Positions 23,520 through 33,035 of a stretch of DNA of 64,000 nucleotides are shown here, in pieces. The stretch covers positions 62,001-126,000 of the forward strand of contig NZ_JBHTKA010000015.1 of NCBI RefSeq assembly GCF_042676245.1, written 5' to 3'. Under the pieces are notes generated by a model. The model did no database searches, was not told the DNA's origin, and saw only the letters and a list, made by a program, of their open reading frames with translations. Within the stretch, counting starts at the first letter, position 1, and the number at the start of each line of letters is the position of its first letter. This DNA is from Ohtaekwangia kribbensis (GTDB taxonomy: Bacteria > Bacteroidota > Bacteroidia > Cytophagales > Cyclobacteriaceae). The position numbers and the translations under genes are program-made.

Positions 23520-25479
23520 ATGAAGAAACTGCTAGTCCTGGCATTGGCACTTGCACCACAATTGATGATGGCGCAGGTGAAGCTCGTTGAAAAAGTTGAG
23601 CAGAAGGGAGACCAGGTTGTTATTCCCTATGAAAAGTATGTATTGCCCAATGGGCTTACGGTAATTGTGCATGAAGATCACAGCGATCCGATTGTACATG
23701 TTGATGTAACGTATCACGTGGGATCTGCCCGTGAAGAAATTGGTAAGTCGGGCTTCGCACACTTCTTCGAACACATGATGTTCCAGGGAAGTGATAACGT
23801 TGGTGATGAACAACACTTTAAGATCGTAACCGAATCCGGAGGAACGCTGAACGGAACAACGAATCGTGATCGTACTAATTATTTTGAAACCGTTCCGAGT
23901 AACCAGTTGGAAAAAATGTTGTGGCTCGAAGCGGATCGCATGGGCTTTTTACTCGATGCTGTAACGCAGAAAAAATTTGAGATACAGCGTGCTACTGTAA
24001 AGAACGAGCGTGGACAAAACTATGATAACCGTCCGTATGGATTGGTAGGTGAGACCATTGCCCGCAATCTATACCCGTATGGTCATCCATACTCCTGGTT
24101 AACGATCGGGTATATTGAAGACCTGAATCGTGTTAACGTAAATGACCTCAAGAATTTCTTTCTGCGCTGGTATGGACCGAACAACGCAACGGTAACGGTA
24201 GGCGGTGATGTAAAAGCTGCTGATGTTGTAAAGCTTGTTGAGAAATACTTTGGTTCTATACCGAAAGGTCCGGAAGTGCAGAACATGAAACTGCCGGCAC
24301 CAGTAGTTTCAAGCGATCGCTATGCAACATTGGTTGATAATTATGCGCGCCTGCCACAACTTGTTATTACATACCCAACCGTACCAAGTTACCATCCGGA
24401 TGAACCGGCACTGGATTGCCTCGCAGAAATTTTAGGACAAGGCAAAAACTATGGCATTGCTGGAAGAGCGCATGCTGCGTCCTAAATTTACTCCGGAGGC
24501 TTTCGCGCGAATTCAGAAGCAAACTATAGAAGGTTTCAAGCAACGCAAGTCACAGCCAGCCATCATTGCCAGTGAATTATATACCAAGCTTAATTATGGT
24601 GGCGATAATATCTTGGGATTGAATGATGTCGGATCAGAGTATACCGTTAAGAATTTAACACTTAAGGATGTTGAGGATTACTACAGCAACTATATCACAT
24701 CAACCGGTGTGGATGTAGTGGTAGTGGGCGATGTAAAGCAGGCAACCATTCTTGGCAAGCTCGATTTCCTGAAGAAGCTTCCTGCTAAAGATGTAAAACT
24801 GGCTACACCAGCAAAAGCTCCTGCCATCGACAAGACTCGTATTTATATAGTAGATGTACCAAAAGCAGCACAGACCGAGTTTCGTGTAGGCTATGTTACC
24901 GGCTTGAAATATGATGCTACCGGTGAGTACTATAAAACAGGTTTGATGAACTATGCACTGGGTGGAGCTTTTAACAGTCGCATAAATCTGAACCTGCGCG
25001 AAGACAAAGGCTGGACCTACGGAGCACGCTCTGGCTTTAGCGGTGATAAATATAGCGGCGAGTTTGTATTCAGTGCCGGTATAAAAGCTGCTGCTACGGA
25101 CAGCGCTTTGGTAGAAGTGCTGAACGAGCTAAACACCTATGCGAAGAGCGGTATACAAGATAGTGAGCTTCTGTTTATGCGAAGTGCTATCGGTCAGCGC
25201 GATGCATTGCGCTATGAAACAGGCTTTCAGAAAACAGCGTTCATCGCGAACATTCTCCGCTATAATTTACCGGGTAACTTTGTAGAACAGCAAAGCAAGA
25301 TTGTAAGCACGATTTCAAAAGATGAGTTGAACAAACTCGCTAAGCAGTGGATCGATACTTCCAAAATGAATATACTGCTGGTAGGCGATAAGACTACGAT
25401 ACTTCCCGGGCTTAAACGTTTAGGTTACGAGATCATCGAGCTTGATATAAACGGCAACAAAAAAGGAGTGATCAACTGA
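23520..25479 (+). pseudogene. M16 zinc peptidase with internal deletion and frameshift
   Basis: The first part (23520 to about 24450) encodes a signal peptide (MKKLLVLALALAPQLMMAQ), and an M16 N-terminal domain with the inverted zinc motif HFFEH (His81, Glu84, His85), running to LAEILGQGKN in the first C-terminal domain. The frame then changes. The next frame continues from MALLEERMLRPKF, which is the second half of the second M16 repeat, to a normal end at 25477. In Bacteroidota such proteins are about 900-950 residues; here roughly 250-300 residues are missing. The junction has AAAAAC (GGC AAA AAC) where the lost end probably had GAC AAA ACT, so microhomology could have caused the deletion. 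As it stands no full-length enzyme is possible. Confidence 0.85.
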
Positions 25480-25503
25480 TCACTCCCGTATATACTTTAA
25501 ATA

Positions 25504-25528
25504 AAAAGCGGGCTCTAAACCCGCTTTT
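25504..25528. terminator. Bidirectional terminator between M16 remnant and brx gene
   Basis: AAAAGCGGG (25504-25512) pairs with CCCGCTTTT (25520-25528) around CTCTAAA. T-rich sequence follows on the plus strand and A-rich sequence precedes, so it can end both the rightward M16 transcript and the leftward suf/brx transcript. Confidence 0.9.
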
Positions 25529-25534
25529 GTTTTA

Positions 25535-25951
25535 TTAGCAATATTCATCGAATACTTCTACCAGGTGCTGGCCGATCATCTGGGCATTTCTGCCTTCGAT
25601 GTGGTGGCGCTCTACGAAGTGCACCAGCTCACCATCTTTAAACAATGCTATGGCCGGAGAAGATGGCGGATAAGGCAGTGTATATTCTCTTGCCTTTGAA
25701 ACCGCTTCTTTATCAACACCGGCAAAAACAGTAGCCAGGTTATCCGGTTTCTTAGGAGATGACTGCAACGCCCACTTAACGCCTGGTCTTGCAGCACCAG
25801 CAGCACAACCACAAACTGAGTTGATCACCAGCAGGATCGTTCCTTTCTTGTTTTGAAGGTAGCTATCTACTTCGTCAGAAGTTTTTAGTTCAGCAAATCC
25901 AGCGCTCGTCAGGTCGGTGCGCATGGGTGCTACTAATTGTTCGGGATACAT
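25535..25951 (-). CDS. Bacilliredoxin, BrxA/BrxB (UPF0403) family
   Basis: A 138-residue thioredoxin-like protein with the diagnostic CGC active site (Cys47-Gly-Cys49 in INSVCGCAAG) and the YPEQLVAPMR start seen in YphP/YqiW. Bacilliredoxins reduce mixed disulfides between bacillithiol and proteins; Bacteroidota are known to make bacillithiol. It is the last gene of the leftward suf cluster, 36 bp after sufT, and a strong terminator follows. The position suggests a link between thiol redox and Fe-S cluster repair or loading. Confidence 0.93.
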   Translation of the reverse strand: MYPEQLVAPMRTDLTSAGFAELKTSDEVDSYLQNKKGTILLVINSVCGCAAGAARPGVKWALQSSPKKPDNLATVFAGVDKEAVSKAREYTLPYPPSSPAIALFKDGELVHFVERHHIEGRNAQMIGQHLVEVFDEYC

Positions 25952-25987
25952 AGTTTTATTGACAGTTAAATCTGATAGTATAACAAA

Positions 25988-26335
25988 TTATAGAAATCCT
26001 AGTTCAAGTTTGGCAGCCTCGCTCATCATGTCCTGCGAGTAGGGAGGATCAAAGGTAATCTCGACTTTCACATCGTTGATGCCTTCAATAGCTTTTATTT
26101 TTTGTTCCACTTCTCCGGGAATCACTTCGGCCGAAGGGCACGAAGGCGAAGTAAGCGTCATCTGAATATATACATTGTTTACCGGGTAGATGTTGATTTC
26201 GTAAATAAGGCCTAACTCGTATACATCTACCGGAATTTCAGGATCATAAACCGTTTTAATGGCTTGTATCACTTTATCCCGAAGCTCAGGAATTGTGGTT
26301 TGCGATACATTCAGATTTTCAACCTGCTCACTCAT
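25988..26335 (-). CDS. sufT: SUF-associated DUF59/MIP18 Fe-S assembly protein
   Basis: A 115-residue DUF59 (MIP18/PaaD) protein. The domain covers residues about 15-105 with YDPEIPVDVYELGLIY and LTSPSCPSAEVIPGEV; the lone Cys in TSPSCP is the conserved reactive or metal-binding one. DUF59 proteins act in maturation and transfer of Fe-S clusters. The ATG overlaps the sufE stop by 4 bp (ATGA type), so translation is coupled. The name sufT is used for DUF59 proteins inside suf operons. Confidence 0.9.
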   Translation of the reverse strand: MSEQVENLNVSQTTIPELRDKVIQAIKTVYDPEIPVDVYELGLIYEINIYPVNNVYIQMTLTSPSCPSAEVIPGEVEQKIKAIEGINDVKVEITFDPPYSQDMMSEAAKLELGFL

Positions 26336-26766
26336 GACTTAACTTCCATTTTGGTTTTAAAGGCAAGCGCATACAATTTCATTTGTTTGATCATGGCTGC
26401 AAAACCATTCGAACGCTGTGTGCCGATGAATCGTTCCATACCAATCTTGTTCATGAAGTAAAGATCAGCATTCAGGATCACATCAGGCGTCTGGCCATTG
26501 AAAATGCGCACCAGCAGACTTACCAATCCTTTTGTTATCGCAGTGTTGCTATCGGCTGTGAAGTATAGCTTGTTGTCTTCCAGTTTGCTGGTTAACCATA
26601 CTTTCGACTGGCATCCTTTTACAACGTTATCTTCTGTTTTATCAACTTCAGGCATTACAGGTAATTTCTGGCCCAGCTCCATAATGTAGAAGACCGTCAT
26701 TTCCATATCACCATCCAGCAGCGAAAACTCACTTATGATCTCGTCTTGTATCTGATTGATCGTCAT
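26332..26766 (-). CDS. sufE: Cysteine desulfuration protein SufE
   Basis: A 144-residue SufE. The acceptor cysteine is Cys52 in VKGCQSKVWL, the family hallmark; the downstream FTADSNTAITKGLVSLLVRI segment is also conserved. It accepts persulfide sulfur from SufS and hands it to the SufBCD scaffold. It starts 3 bp after the sufS stop and overlaps sufT, fixing its place in one transcript. Confidence 0.94.
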   Translation of the reverse strand: MTINQIQDEIISEFSLLDGDMEMTVFYIMELGQKLPVMPEVDKTEDNVVKGCQSKVWLTSKLEDNKLYFTADSNTAITKGLVSLLVRIFNGQTPDVILNADLYFMNKIGMERFIGTQRSNGFAAMIKQMKLYALAFKTKMEVKS

Positions 26767-26769
26767 TGT

Positions 26770-28017
26770 TTACTTCATGAAGTTAATGACCCGCTCCAAA
26801 CCCTCTACGAGCTGATCAACCTCTTTCTTAGTATTATAAACCGCGAACGAAGCCCTTACAGTTCCTTCAATGCCATAGCAAGTCATGAGAGGTTGTGTGC
26901 AATGATGCCCGGTGCGAACCGCGATACCGCGCGCATCCAGCATCTGGCCAATATCGAAGTGGTGAATGCCTTCCACCGTGAAAGCTAAAACGCCCACTTT
27001 GTTTTTGGCAGTACCCACAAGCTTCACCGATTTCAGTTTCGAAACGCGTTCTGTTGCGTAGGTTAACAGCTCATGTTCATGTGCCGCTATATTTTCACGA
27101 CCCAGTTCATTGATAAAATCGAAAGCATATTTATAGGCTACTACATCGGCAATGTTCGGAGTACCCGCTTCGAATTTATAGGGAAGGTCGTTGTATGTAG
27201 TTTTCTCGAACGTAACTTCCTTGATCATTTCACCGCCACCATGGTAGGGAGGCATCTTTTCAAGAAGTTCTTTTTTACCGTAGAGTATACCAGTGCCGGT
27301 AGGACCGTACATTTTGTGTGCAGACAGGCAGTAGAAATCACAATCCATGTCCTGCACGTCAATCTCTAAGTGAGCACCTGCTTGTGCACCATCAATCAAA
27401 ACAACAGCGCCAACTTCATGCGCCAGTTTGATTACTTCCTTCACAGGGTTAATCGTTCCCAGGCTGTTGGAAGCATGGTTGATGGCTACAATCTTTGTTT
27501 TACCGGAGAGTATCTTTTTGAAAGTATCCAGATCAAGTTCACCTTCCGGAGATACCGGGATCACCTGCAGTTTTGCTTTCTTCTCTTCACATACCAGTTG
27601 CCACGGTACAATGTTCGAGTGATGCTCCAGGCCCGATATAATAATCTCGTCACCTTCTTTTATAAAAGCCCTTCCATACGATGATGCCACCAGGTTTATA
27701 CCTTCGGTTACGCCTCTCGTAAAGATGATCTCTTGTTCAGACTTCGCGTTGATAAAACGCTGTGCTGTATGGCGCGTCTCTTCGTAGGCTTTCGTTGCTT
27801 TCTCCGCCAGTGTATGTATACCGCGGTGTATATTGGCATTGTAGCTTTTATAATAATCGATCAAGGCATCGATCACAACCAGCGGCTTCTGCGAAGTAGC
27901 AGCGTTATCAAGATATACTAAATCGCGACCGTTAACCTGTTGATGAAGGATCGGAAATTGTTTTCGGATCGCTTCAATATCAAGTTTACCGGCTATAGCA
28001 GGAGAGGAGGAAACCAT
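26770..28017 (-). CDS. sufS: Cysteine desulfurase SufS
   Basis: A 415-residue PLP-dependent class V aminotransferase-fold enzyme. The PLP lysine is in CLSAHKMYGPTGTG, the N-terminal DNAATSQKP and RGIHTLAEKAT segments contact PLP, and the active Cys is in RTGHHCTQPLM near the C-terminus (SufS/type II short loop). It takes sulfur from cysteine giving alanine and an enzyme persulfide. Two bases separate it from sufD and three from sufE. Confidence 0.95.
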   Translation of the reverse strand: MVSSSPAIAGKLDIEAIRKQFPILHQQVNGRDLVYLDNAATSQKPLVVIDALIDYYKSYNANIHRGIHTLAEKATKAYEETRHTAQRFINAKSEQEIIFTRGVTEGINLVASSYGRAFIKEGDEIIISGLEHHSNIVPWQLVCEEKKAKLQVIPVSPEGELDLDTFKKILSGKTKIVAINHASNSLGTINPVKEVIKLAHEVGAVVLIDGAQAGAHLEIDVQDMDCDFYCLSAHKMYGPTGTGILYGKKELLEKMPPYHGGGEMIKEVTFEKTTYNDLPYKFEAGTPNIADVVAYKYAFDFINELGRENIAAHEHELLTYATERVSKLKSVKLVGTAKNKVGVLAFTVEGIHHFDIGQMLDARGIAVRTGHHCTQPLMTCYGIEGTVRASFAVYNTKKEVDQLVEGLERVINFMK

Positions 28018-28019
28018 AC

Positions 28020-29327
28020 CTAAAAGTTTTTATGTAACCTTTCGCTGATTACGTTGTCGAGATATTCTTTGATCACAGGGTGCTTCACATTGTCCAGTAC
28101 TTCGCCCGCGAACGCGTAGAGCATCATAGCCTGTGCTGTTTCTTTACTGATACCGCGTGCCTGCAGATAGAAGAGTGCTTCTTCATCCAACTGCCCCGTA
28201 GTACAACCGTGCGAACATTTTACATCATCTGCCCAGATCTCAAGCTGTGGTTTGGTGTTTACCGTAGCTTTATCGGTGAGCAGTATATTCCGGTTTGCCT
28301 GGAAGGCATTTGTTTTCTGAGCATTAGGACGCACGTAGATCTTACCGTTGAACACGCCTTTGGAGCTGCCATCCATAATACCTTTATACATTTCATTGCT
28401 GAATGAATTAGGCTTCCGGTGATCAACAACGGTATGGTTATCCGCCAGTGTATCGTTTGTCAGCAAATATAGTCCGTACATGTGCGATTCAATTCCTTCA
28501 CCATCCAGCACAAACTGCAGGTTGTTTCGTACCAGTTTACCACTCAGGGTAAAGGTATAGGTATTAACACGGCTGAAGTTAGACTGGTATATCTGTGTAA
28601 GACCGAACTGATAGCGAGGTCCGTTATCGTTTTGAATGGAGTATAGATTGAGAGCTGCATTCTCGGCCACAACGGCTTCTGTTACCGTATTCGAGAAGTT
28701 TGCTGAACCGGTTGAATCGAATTTCTCCAATACAGTCAGCTCGCTGCTCTTGCCTACAACAATCAGGTTACGGTTAACCGATATCACCTGACCTTGTGCA
28801 GCATCGTGTATATGGTGAAGTACAACAGGCTTCTCCACTACTGTGTTGTCAGGAACGTATATAAATACACCATCCTGAAATGCGGCCGTGTTCCAGGCTA
28901 TAAATGCATCAGCCTTTGCATCCGCATATTTACCCAGGTGCTTCAATACAAGATCAGTCTTGGTAGACAGTGCTTCCTGTAAAGTAAGAACGGTAAGCCC
29001 GGTTGATTTGATCGAAGATGTTTCCTTCGAAAACACCCCGTTTACAAATACCAGTACATCAGCTTCAACTCCGGCAATGGTATAGTCAGAAACGTTATTG
29101 ATTTTGGAAACCGGATTCTGCAGAGCGAAATTGAAGTTCTTCTCCAGTGATCGGGTTATCGGTGTGAATTTATACTCTTCTGCTTTGTTTGCAGGAAGTC
29201 CAAGCGTACGGAAATTCTCCAGCGCTTCCTTGCGAAGAGCAGTTTCCGAAGATGCAGTCTTCAGACTCTTCTCAATGCCTGCAGCAATCTCGGACGTGAT
29301 ATTTTTTTCAGATACAGCAACACTCAT
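28020..29327 (-). CDS. sufD: Fe-S cluster assembly protein SufD
   Basis: A 435-residue SufD. The C-terminal beta-helix region contains the conserved H-x-x-x-x-RKPNSFSNEMYKG and KCSHGCTTGQLDEEALFYLQARGI, including the His and Cys residues near the SufB interface. It forms the SufBC2D scaffold with the neighbouring gene products. The spacing of 10 bp to sufC and 2 bp to sufS marks a single operon. The N-terminal 150 residues are less conserved, as usual for SufD. Confidence 0.94.
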   Translation of the reverse strand: MSVAVSEKNITSEIAAGIEKSLKTASSETALRKEALENFRTLGLPANKAEEYKFTPITRSLEKNFNFALQNPVSKINNVSDYTIAGVEADVLVFVNGVFSKETSSIKSTGLTVLTLQEALSTKTDLVLKHLGKYADAKADAFIAWNTAAFQDGVFIYVPDNTVVEKPVVLHHIHDAAQGQVISVNRNLIVVGKSSELTVLEKFDSTGSANFSNTVTEAVVAENAALNLYSIQNDNGPRYQFGLTQIYQSNFSRVNTYTFTLSGKLVRNNLQFVLDGEGIESHMYGLYLLTNDTLADNHTVVDHRKPNSFSNEMYKGIMDGSSKGVFNGKIYVRPNAQKTNAFQANRNILLTDKATVNTKPQLEIWADDVKCSHGCTTGQLDEEALFYLQARGISKETAQAMMLYAFAGEVLDNVKHPVIKEYLDNVISERLHKNF

Positions 29328-29337
29328 CGTTCTTGCA

Positions 29338-30093
<756 letters not shown>

Positions 30094-30161
30094 CGCTATA
30101 TCTTCTTTGCTTTATATACTATATGTTTTGGTGTATGAAGGATTTATGCTTCACACGTAAA

Positions 30162-31607
30162 TTATCCTACACTTCCCTCCAGGGTCAATGCCAGTAGTTT
30201 TTGTGCTTCCACAGCAAACTCCATCGGGAGTTGGTTGAGTACTTCTTTGGCATAACCATTCACGATCAGTGCTACAGCAGATTCTTCATCGATACCGCGT
30301 TGCAGGCAGTAGAAGATCTGGTCTTCACCAATCTTGGATGTTGTAGCTTCGTGCTCGATCTTGGCTGAGTTATTTTCAACATCTATATACGGGAAGGTGT
30401 GCGCTCCGCATTTGTCACCCATCAACAATGAGTCACACTGTGAGAAGTTGCGTGCACCTTCTGCGCGTTTCATGATGTGAACTTGTCCACGGTAGCTATT
30501 CTGCGAGTGTCCTGCAGATATACCTTTCGATACGATGCGCGACTTGGTGTTCTTACCGATGTGAATCATCTTCGTACCGGTATCAGCCTGCTGATAGTTG
30601 TTGGTAACGGCTACGGAGTAAAACTCACCCATGGAGTTATCACCTTTCAATATACACGAAGGATATTTCCAGGTTATAGCCGATCCGGTTTCAACCTGTG
30701 TCCATGAAATTTTAGAACCATCGCCAAAGCAAAGGCCGCGCTTCGTTACAAAGTTATAGATACCGCCTTTACCTTCTTTATCACCCGGGTACCAGTTTTG
30801 TACGGTTGAGTATTTTACCTGTGCATCTTTCATCGCGTAGATTTCAACTACCGCTGCGTGTAATTGATTCTCATCGCGCATAGGAGCGGTACAGCCTTCG
30901 AGGTAACTGACGTAAGAACCTTCATCGGCTACGATCAATGTTCTCTCAAACTGGCCCGTATTCGCTGCGTTAATTCTGAAGTATGTAGAGAGTTCCATCG
31001 GGCAACGAACACCTTTGGGAATATAGCAGAACGATCCGTCTGTAAACACAGCGGAGTTAAGCGCTGCAAAGTAATTATCGTTTACCGGCACAACCGAACC
31101 CATATACTTCTTCACAAGGTCAGGGTGTTTTTGTACGGCTTCGCTGAACGAGCAGAAGATGATCCCCAGTTCGCCCAGTGTTTCTTTAAACGTAGTAGCA
31201 ACCGAAACGCTATCGATAACAGCATCCACGGCTACACCGGTTAGTCTTTTCTGTTCTGTTAAAGATATACCCAGCTTTTCGAAAGTCTTGATCAGCTCAG
31301 GATCAACGTCCTCCAGGTTTTTAGGAGTTGCTTTTTGCTTGGGGGCAGAGTAATAAATAACGTCCTGATAATTAATAGGAGGGTAGGTAACGTTCGGCCA
31401 GGTGGGTTCTTTCATTTTTGTCCACTGGCGATAAGCGGAAAGGCGCCACTCGAGCAACCACTCGGGTTCGTTTTTCTTGGAAGAGATAAACCGGATGATG
31501 TCCTCGTTCAACCCTTTGGGAGCAGAATCGGTCTCGAAGTTGGTGGTCCAGCCGTGCTCGTATTCCTTGGAGGTCAGCTCCTCTAATACCTGATTATCTT
31601 TACTCAT
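30162..31607 (-). CDS. sufB: Fe-S cluster assembly protein SufB
   Basis: A 481-residue SufB, the main cluster scaffold. Features are the SVVPVNDNYFAALNSAVFTDGSFCYIPKGVRCP region, EGCTAPMRDENQLHAAVVE, the cluster-proximal Cys in FSQCDSLLMGDKCGAHTFPYIDVEN and the Glu/Cys of the SufB-SufD interface. It is the first gene of the operon sufB-C-D-S-E-T-brx. A TAnnTTTG-type promoter element lies at 31641-31648. No IscR or SufR gene is next to it; an Lrp-type regulator is the upstream neighbour. Confidence 0.96.
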   Translation of the reverse strand: MSKDNQVLEELTSKEYEHGWTTNFETDSAPKGLNEDIIRFISSKKNEPEWLLEWRLSAYRQWTKMKEPTWPNVTYPPINYQDVIYYSAPKQKATPKNLEDVDPELIKTFEKLGISLTEQKRLTGVAVDAVIDSVSVATTFKETLGELGIIFCSFSEAVQKHPDLVKKYMGSVVPVNDNYFAALNSAVFTDGSFCYIPKGVRCPMELSTYFRINAANTGQFERTLIVADEGSYVSYLEGCTAPMRDENQLHAAVVEIYAMKDAQVKYSTVQNWYPGDKEGKGGIYNFVTKRGLCFGDGSKISWTQVETGSAITWKYPSCILKGDNSMGEFYSVAVTNNYQQADTGTKMIHIGKNTKSRIVSKGISAGHSQNSYRGQVHIMKRAEGARNFSQCDSLLMGDKCGAHTFPYIDVENNSAKIEHEATTSKIGEDQIFYCLQRGIDEESAVALIVNGYAKEVLNQLPMEFAVEAQKLLALTLEGSVG

Positions 31608-31640
31608 TCAGTTCGTCTATTTAGACTGATTATAAACCTA

Positions 31641-31648
31641 CAAAGCTA
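31641..31648 (-). promoter_or_regulatory. Candidate -7 promoter element for suf operon
   Basis: On the minus strand the sequence reads TAGCTTTG, matching the Bacteroidota -7 consensus TAnnTTTG, 34 bp upstream of the sufB ATG. The matching -33 TTTG is not obvious at the normal 19-bp spacing, so this is a moderate-confidence call. Confidence 0.4.
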
Positions 31649-31771
31649 TAACAAAAATGAAATTTTTAGGTTCTTAGGCCCGTTTATTTCCCCATAGAAG
31701 TTTTCTATTGCCTAATAGAAATTGCAAACACATGTACGTATTTACGACAACTCTTTCAAAATCAATCACAT

Positions 31772-31800
31772 AAAAAATCCCGAAGCGAGGTTCGGGATTT
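31772..31800 (-). terminator. Terminator downstream of the Lrp-family gene
   Basis: AAATCCCGAA (31775-31784) and TTCGGGATTT (31791-31800) form a 10-bp perfect stem with a GCGAGG loop. On the minus strand it ends in six T residues. It lies 48 bp after the stop of the leftward lrp-like gene and insulates it from sufB. Confidence 0.9.
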
Positions 31801-31848
31801 CAATGCGTTGTCGTGAGGTTGTAAGTTGGTTGAATATCGATGTAAGTA

Positions 31849-32313
31849 CTAGGTGAGATTCAAACTGCGATCGAGACTTTCTTCCAATGAGATCATCGTT
31901 TCAGTACGCTCAATACCTTCCACCTGTTGTATTTTATCATGAAGTACTTGCTTCAGGTGATTGGTGTCTTTGCAATGTATTTTGGTAAACATACTATAGT
32001 TACCCGTTGTATAATGAATGCTGGTGATCTCGGGAATCGCTTTGAGTTTTGCCATTACCTGATCGTAGAGTGCGCTCTTCTGCAGGAATATCCCGATAAA
32101 AGCCGTGATGTCATAACCAAGCTTGGCGTAGTTTACCTTTAGCGTAGTCTTCTCAACAATGCCGGCTTCTTCCATTTTATTCATGCGAACGTGGACTGTA
32201 CCACCCGAAACAAAAGCTTTTTTGGCCACTTCGGTATAGGGTTTCTTGGCATCCTGCATCAGAATCTCCAGAATCTTCAGATCCACATTGTCAACTTTAT
32301 AATTTTCGGCCAT
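31849..32313 (-). CDS. Lrp/AsnC-family transcriptional regulator
   Basis: A 154-residue feast/famine regulator. The N-terminal helix-turn-helix covers residues about 8-60 (LKILEILMQDAKKPYTEVAKKAFVSGGTVHVRMNKMEEAG), and the RAM effector domain follows (about 70-145). Lrp-like proteins form octamers and respond to amino acids. A TAnnTTTG element (TATTTTTG on the minus strand, 32347-32340) lies just upstream of its start. It faces the tRNA-like RNA genes divergently; a regulatory connection is not established. Confidence 0.92.
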   Translation of the reverse strand: MAENYKVDNVDLKILEILMQDAKKPYTEVAKKAFVSGGTVHVRMNKMEEAGIVEKTTLKVNYAKLGYDITAFIGIFLQKSALYDQVMAKLKAIPEITSIHYTTGNYSMFTKIHCKDTNHLKQVLHDKIQQVEGIERTETMISLEESLDRSLNLT

Positions 32314-32481
32314 ATATAAAACTGGTTTTAGTTTTAATTCAAAAATATGAAATAAAATTGAAAAGTATATAAATATTATTAATGTTTATTGATTCGAGCA
32401 GCAGTTTTGGTGTTACTTTGTTACATAATTTACAACGAGACGCACTGATCACACACACACTCAAAGCCCACACAAACCCAT

Positions 32482-32601
32482 TGTAGGGTGTTGGAATTTG
32501 GCAGACATGCCCTCCGGTCTCGAGGGTGGAGGTAACGGGATAAAGTCCAGCCTTTGGCGACCTAACTGCTCCGTGGAGGTTCGAGCCCTCCCTCTACAGC
32601 A
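32482..32601 (+). ncRNA. tRNA-like RNA 1, class-II-like, expanded variable region
   Basis: The sequence folds like a tRNA. Acceptor TGTAGGG (32482-32488) pairs with CTCTACA (32592-32598). The D-arm region is Leu/Ser-like (TTGGAATTTGGCAGAC). The anticodon-type hairpin is CCCTC-CGGTCTC-GAGGG (32510-32526). The T-arm is canonical: GGAGG (32575-32579), loop TTCGAGC, CCTCC (32587-32591). The 3' end continues GCA rather than CCA. The region between the anticodon and T arms is 48 nt (class II tRNAs usually have 10-24), and the loop has G, not U, at the position corresponding to U33. I could not assign an amino acid with confidence. It could be a functional tRNA-like RNA or a tRNA pseudogene; the intact stems and the sister copy favour function. 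Confidence 0.7.
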
Positions 32602-32605
32602 AAGT

Positions 32606-32625
32606 CTCCCGATAGCTATCGGGAG
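32606..32625. repeat. 20-bp perfect palindrome between tRNA-like genes
   Basis: CTCCCGATAGCTATCGGGAG is self-complementary over all 20 bases. It starts 5 bp after the GCA end of the first tRNA-like RNA. A related palindrome (GATCCCGA...TCGGGATC) lies inside the 5' end of pckA at 49755-49774. It may be a dispersed palindromic repeat or a processing/termination hairpin. Confidence 0.75.
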
Positions 32626-32657
32626 CATCACACACACAACCAACCACACAAATATAT

Positions 32658-32807
32658 TGTAGGGTGTTGAAATTGGCAGACATGCCCTCCGGTCTCGGGG
32701 GTGGAGGTAAACGGAACAAAGCAATGCACCCTGATCCCGTTCAAATCGGACAAGATCAGGTCAGCGCCTAACCGCTTCGTGGAGGTTCGAATCCTTCTCC
32801 TACAGCA
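32658..32807 (+). ncRNA. tRNA-like RNA 2, class-II-like, very long variable region
   Basis: A tandem relative of the first RNA, about 176 bp further on. Acceptor TGTAGGG (32658-32664) pairs with TCCTACA (32798-32804); the anticodon-type hairpin is CCCTC-CGGTCTC-GGGGG, with the same loop. The T-arm is GGAGG-TTCGAAT-CCTTC, and the end is again GCA. The variable region is 79 nt and holds an extra strong hairpin, CCTGATC (32729-32735) with GATCAGG (32754-32760). Differences between the copies keep pairing: G-T and G-C swap places in the acceptor, and A changes to G opposite T in the anticodon stem. This supports selection on the RNA fold. Both copies have ATCACACACACA-type leaders. A terminator follows at 32841. 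Confidence 0.7.
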
Positions 32808-32840
32808 GCTCAGTTTAGGTTAATGAGTTATTCAGAGCTA

Positions 32841-32875
32841 CCCGCTTCTCCAGGAGAGGCGGGTTTTATTTTTTT
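32841..32875 (+). terminator. Rho-independent terminator after tRNA-like genes
   Basis: CCCGCTTCTCC (32841-32851) pairs with GGAGAGGCGGG (32853-32863), a GC-rich stem whose top opens into a small loop, followed by TTTTATTTTTTT. It is 34 bp after the second tRNA-like RNA and fits a transcript carrying both. Confidence 0.88.
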
Positions 32876-33035
32876 AACGATGCCGCTACTTTTCTGTTAT
32901 TTCTTCATCTAAACATTGTTTTCATCCCCCAAACGTGATAAATCTTTGCGATCTAATTTGATTTGCTGATAAACAATCGTTTGCTTTGGAAATCTGTAAA
33001 TTTGAAGGATTATTTTTTAAGAAAGCGTAGATGTT

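Noticed and set aside
32461..32724. Leftward 87-residue frame over the tRNA-like RNAs
   Set aside because: It repeats the peptide PSRPEGMSAKFQHPT because it is read from the duplicated tRNA-like sequence; RNA folding explains the repeat.
32482..32807. tmRNA or selenocysteine tRNA for the tRNA-like RNAs
   Set aside because: There is no tag-coding frame or tmRNA-type 5' end, and the hairpin loop lacks TCA. The length also does not match tRNA-Sec.
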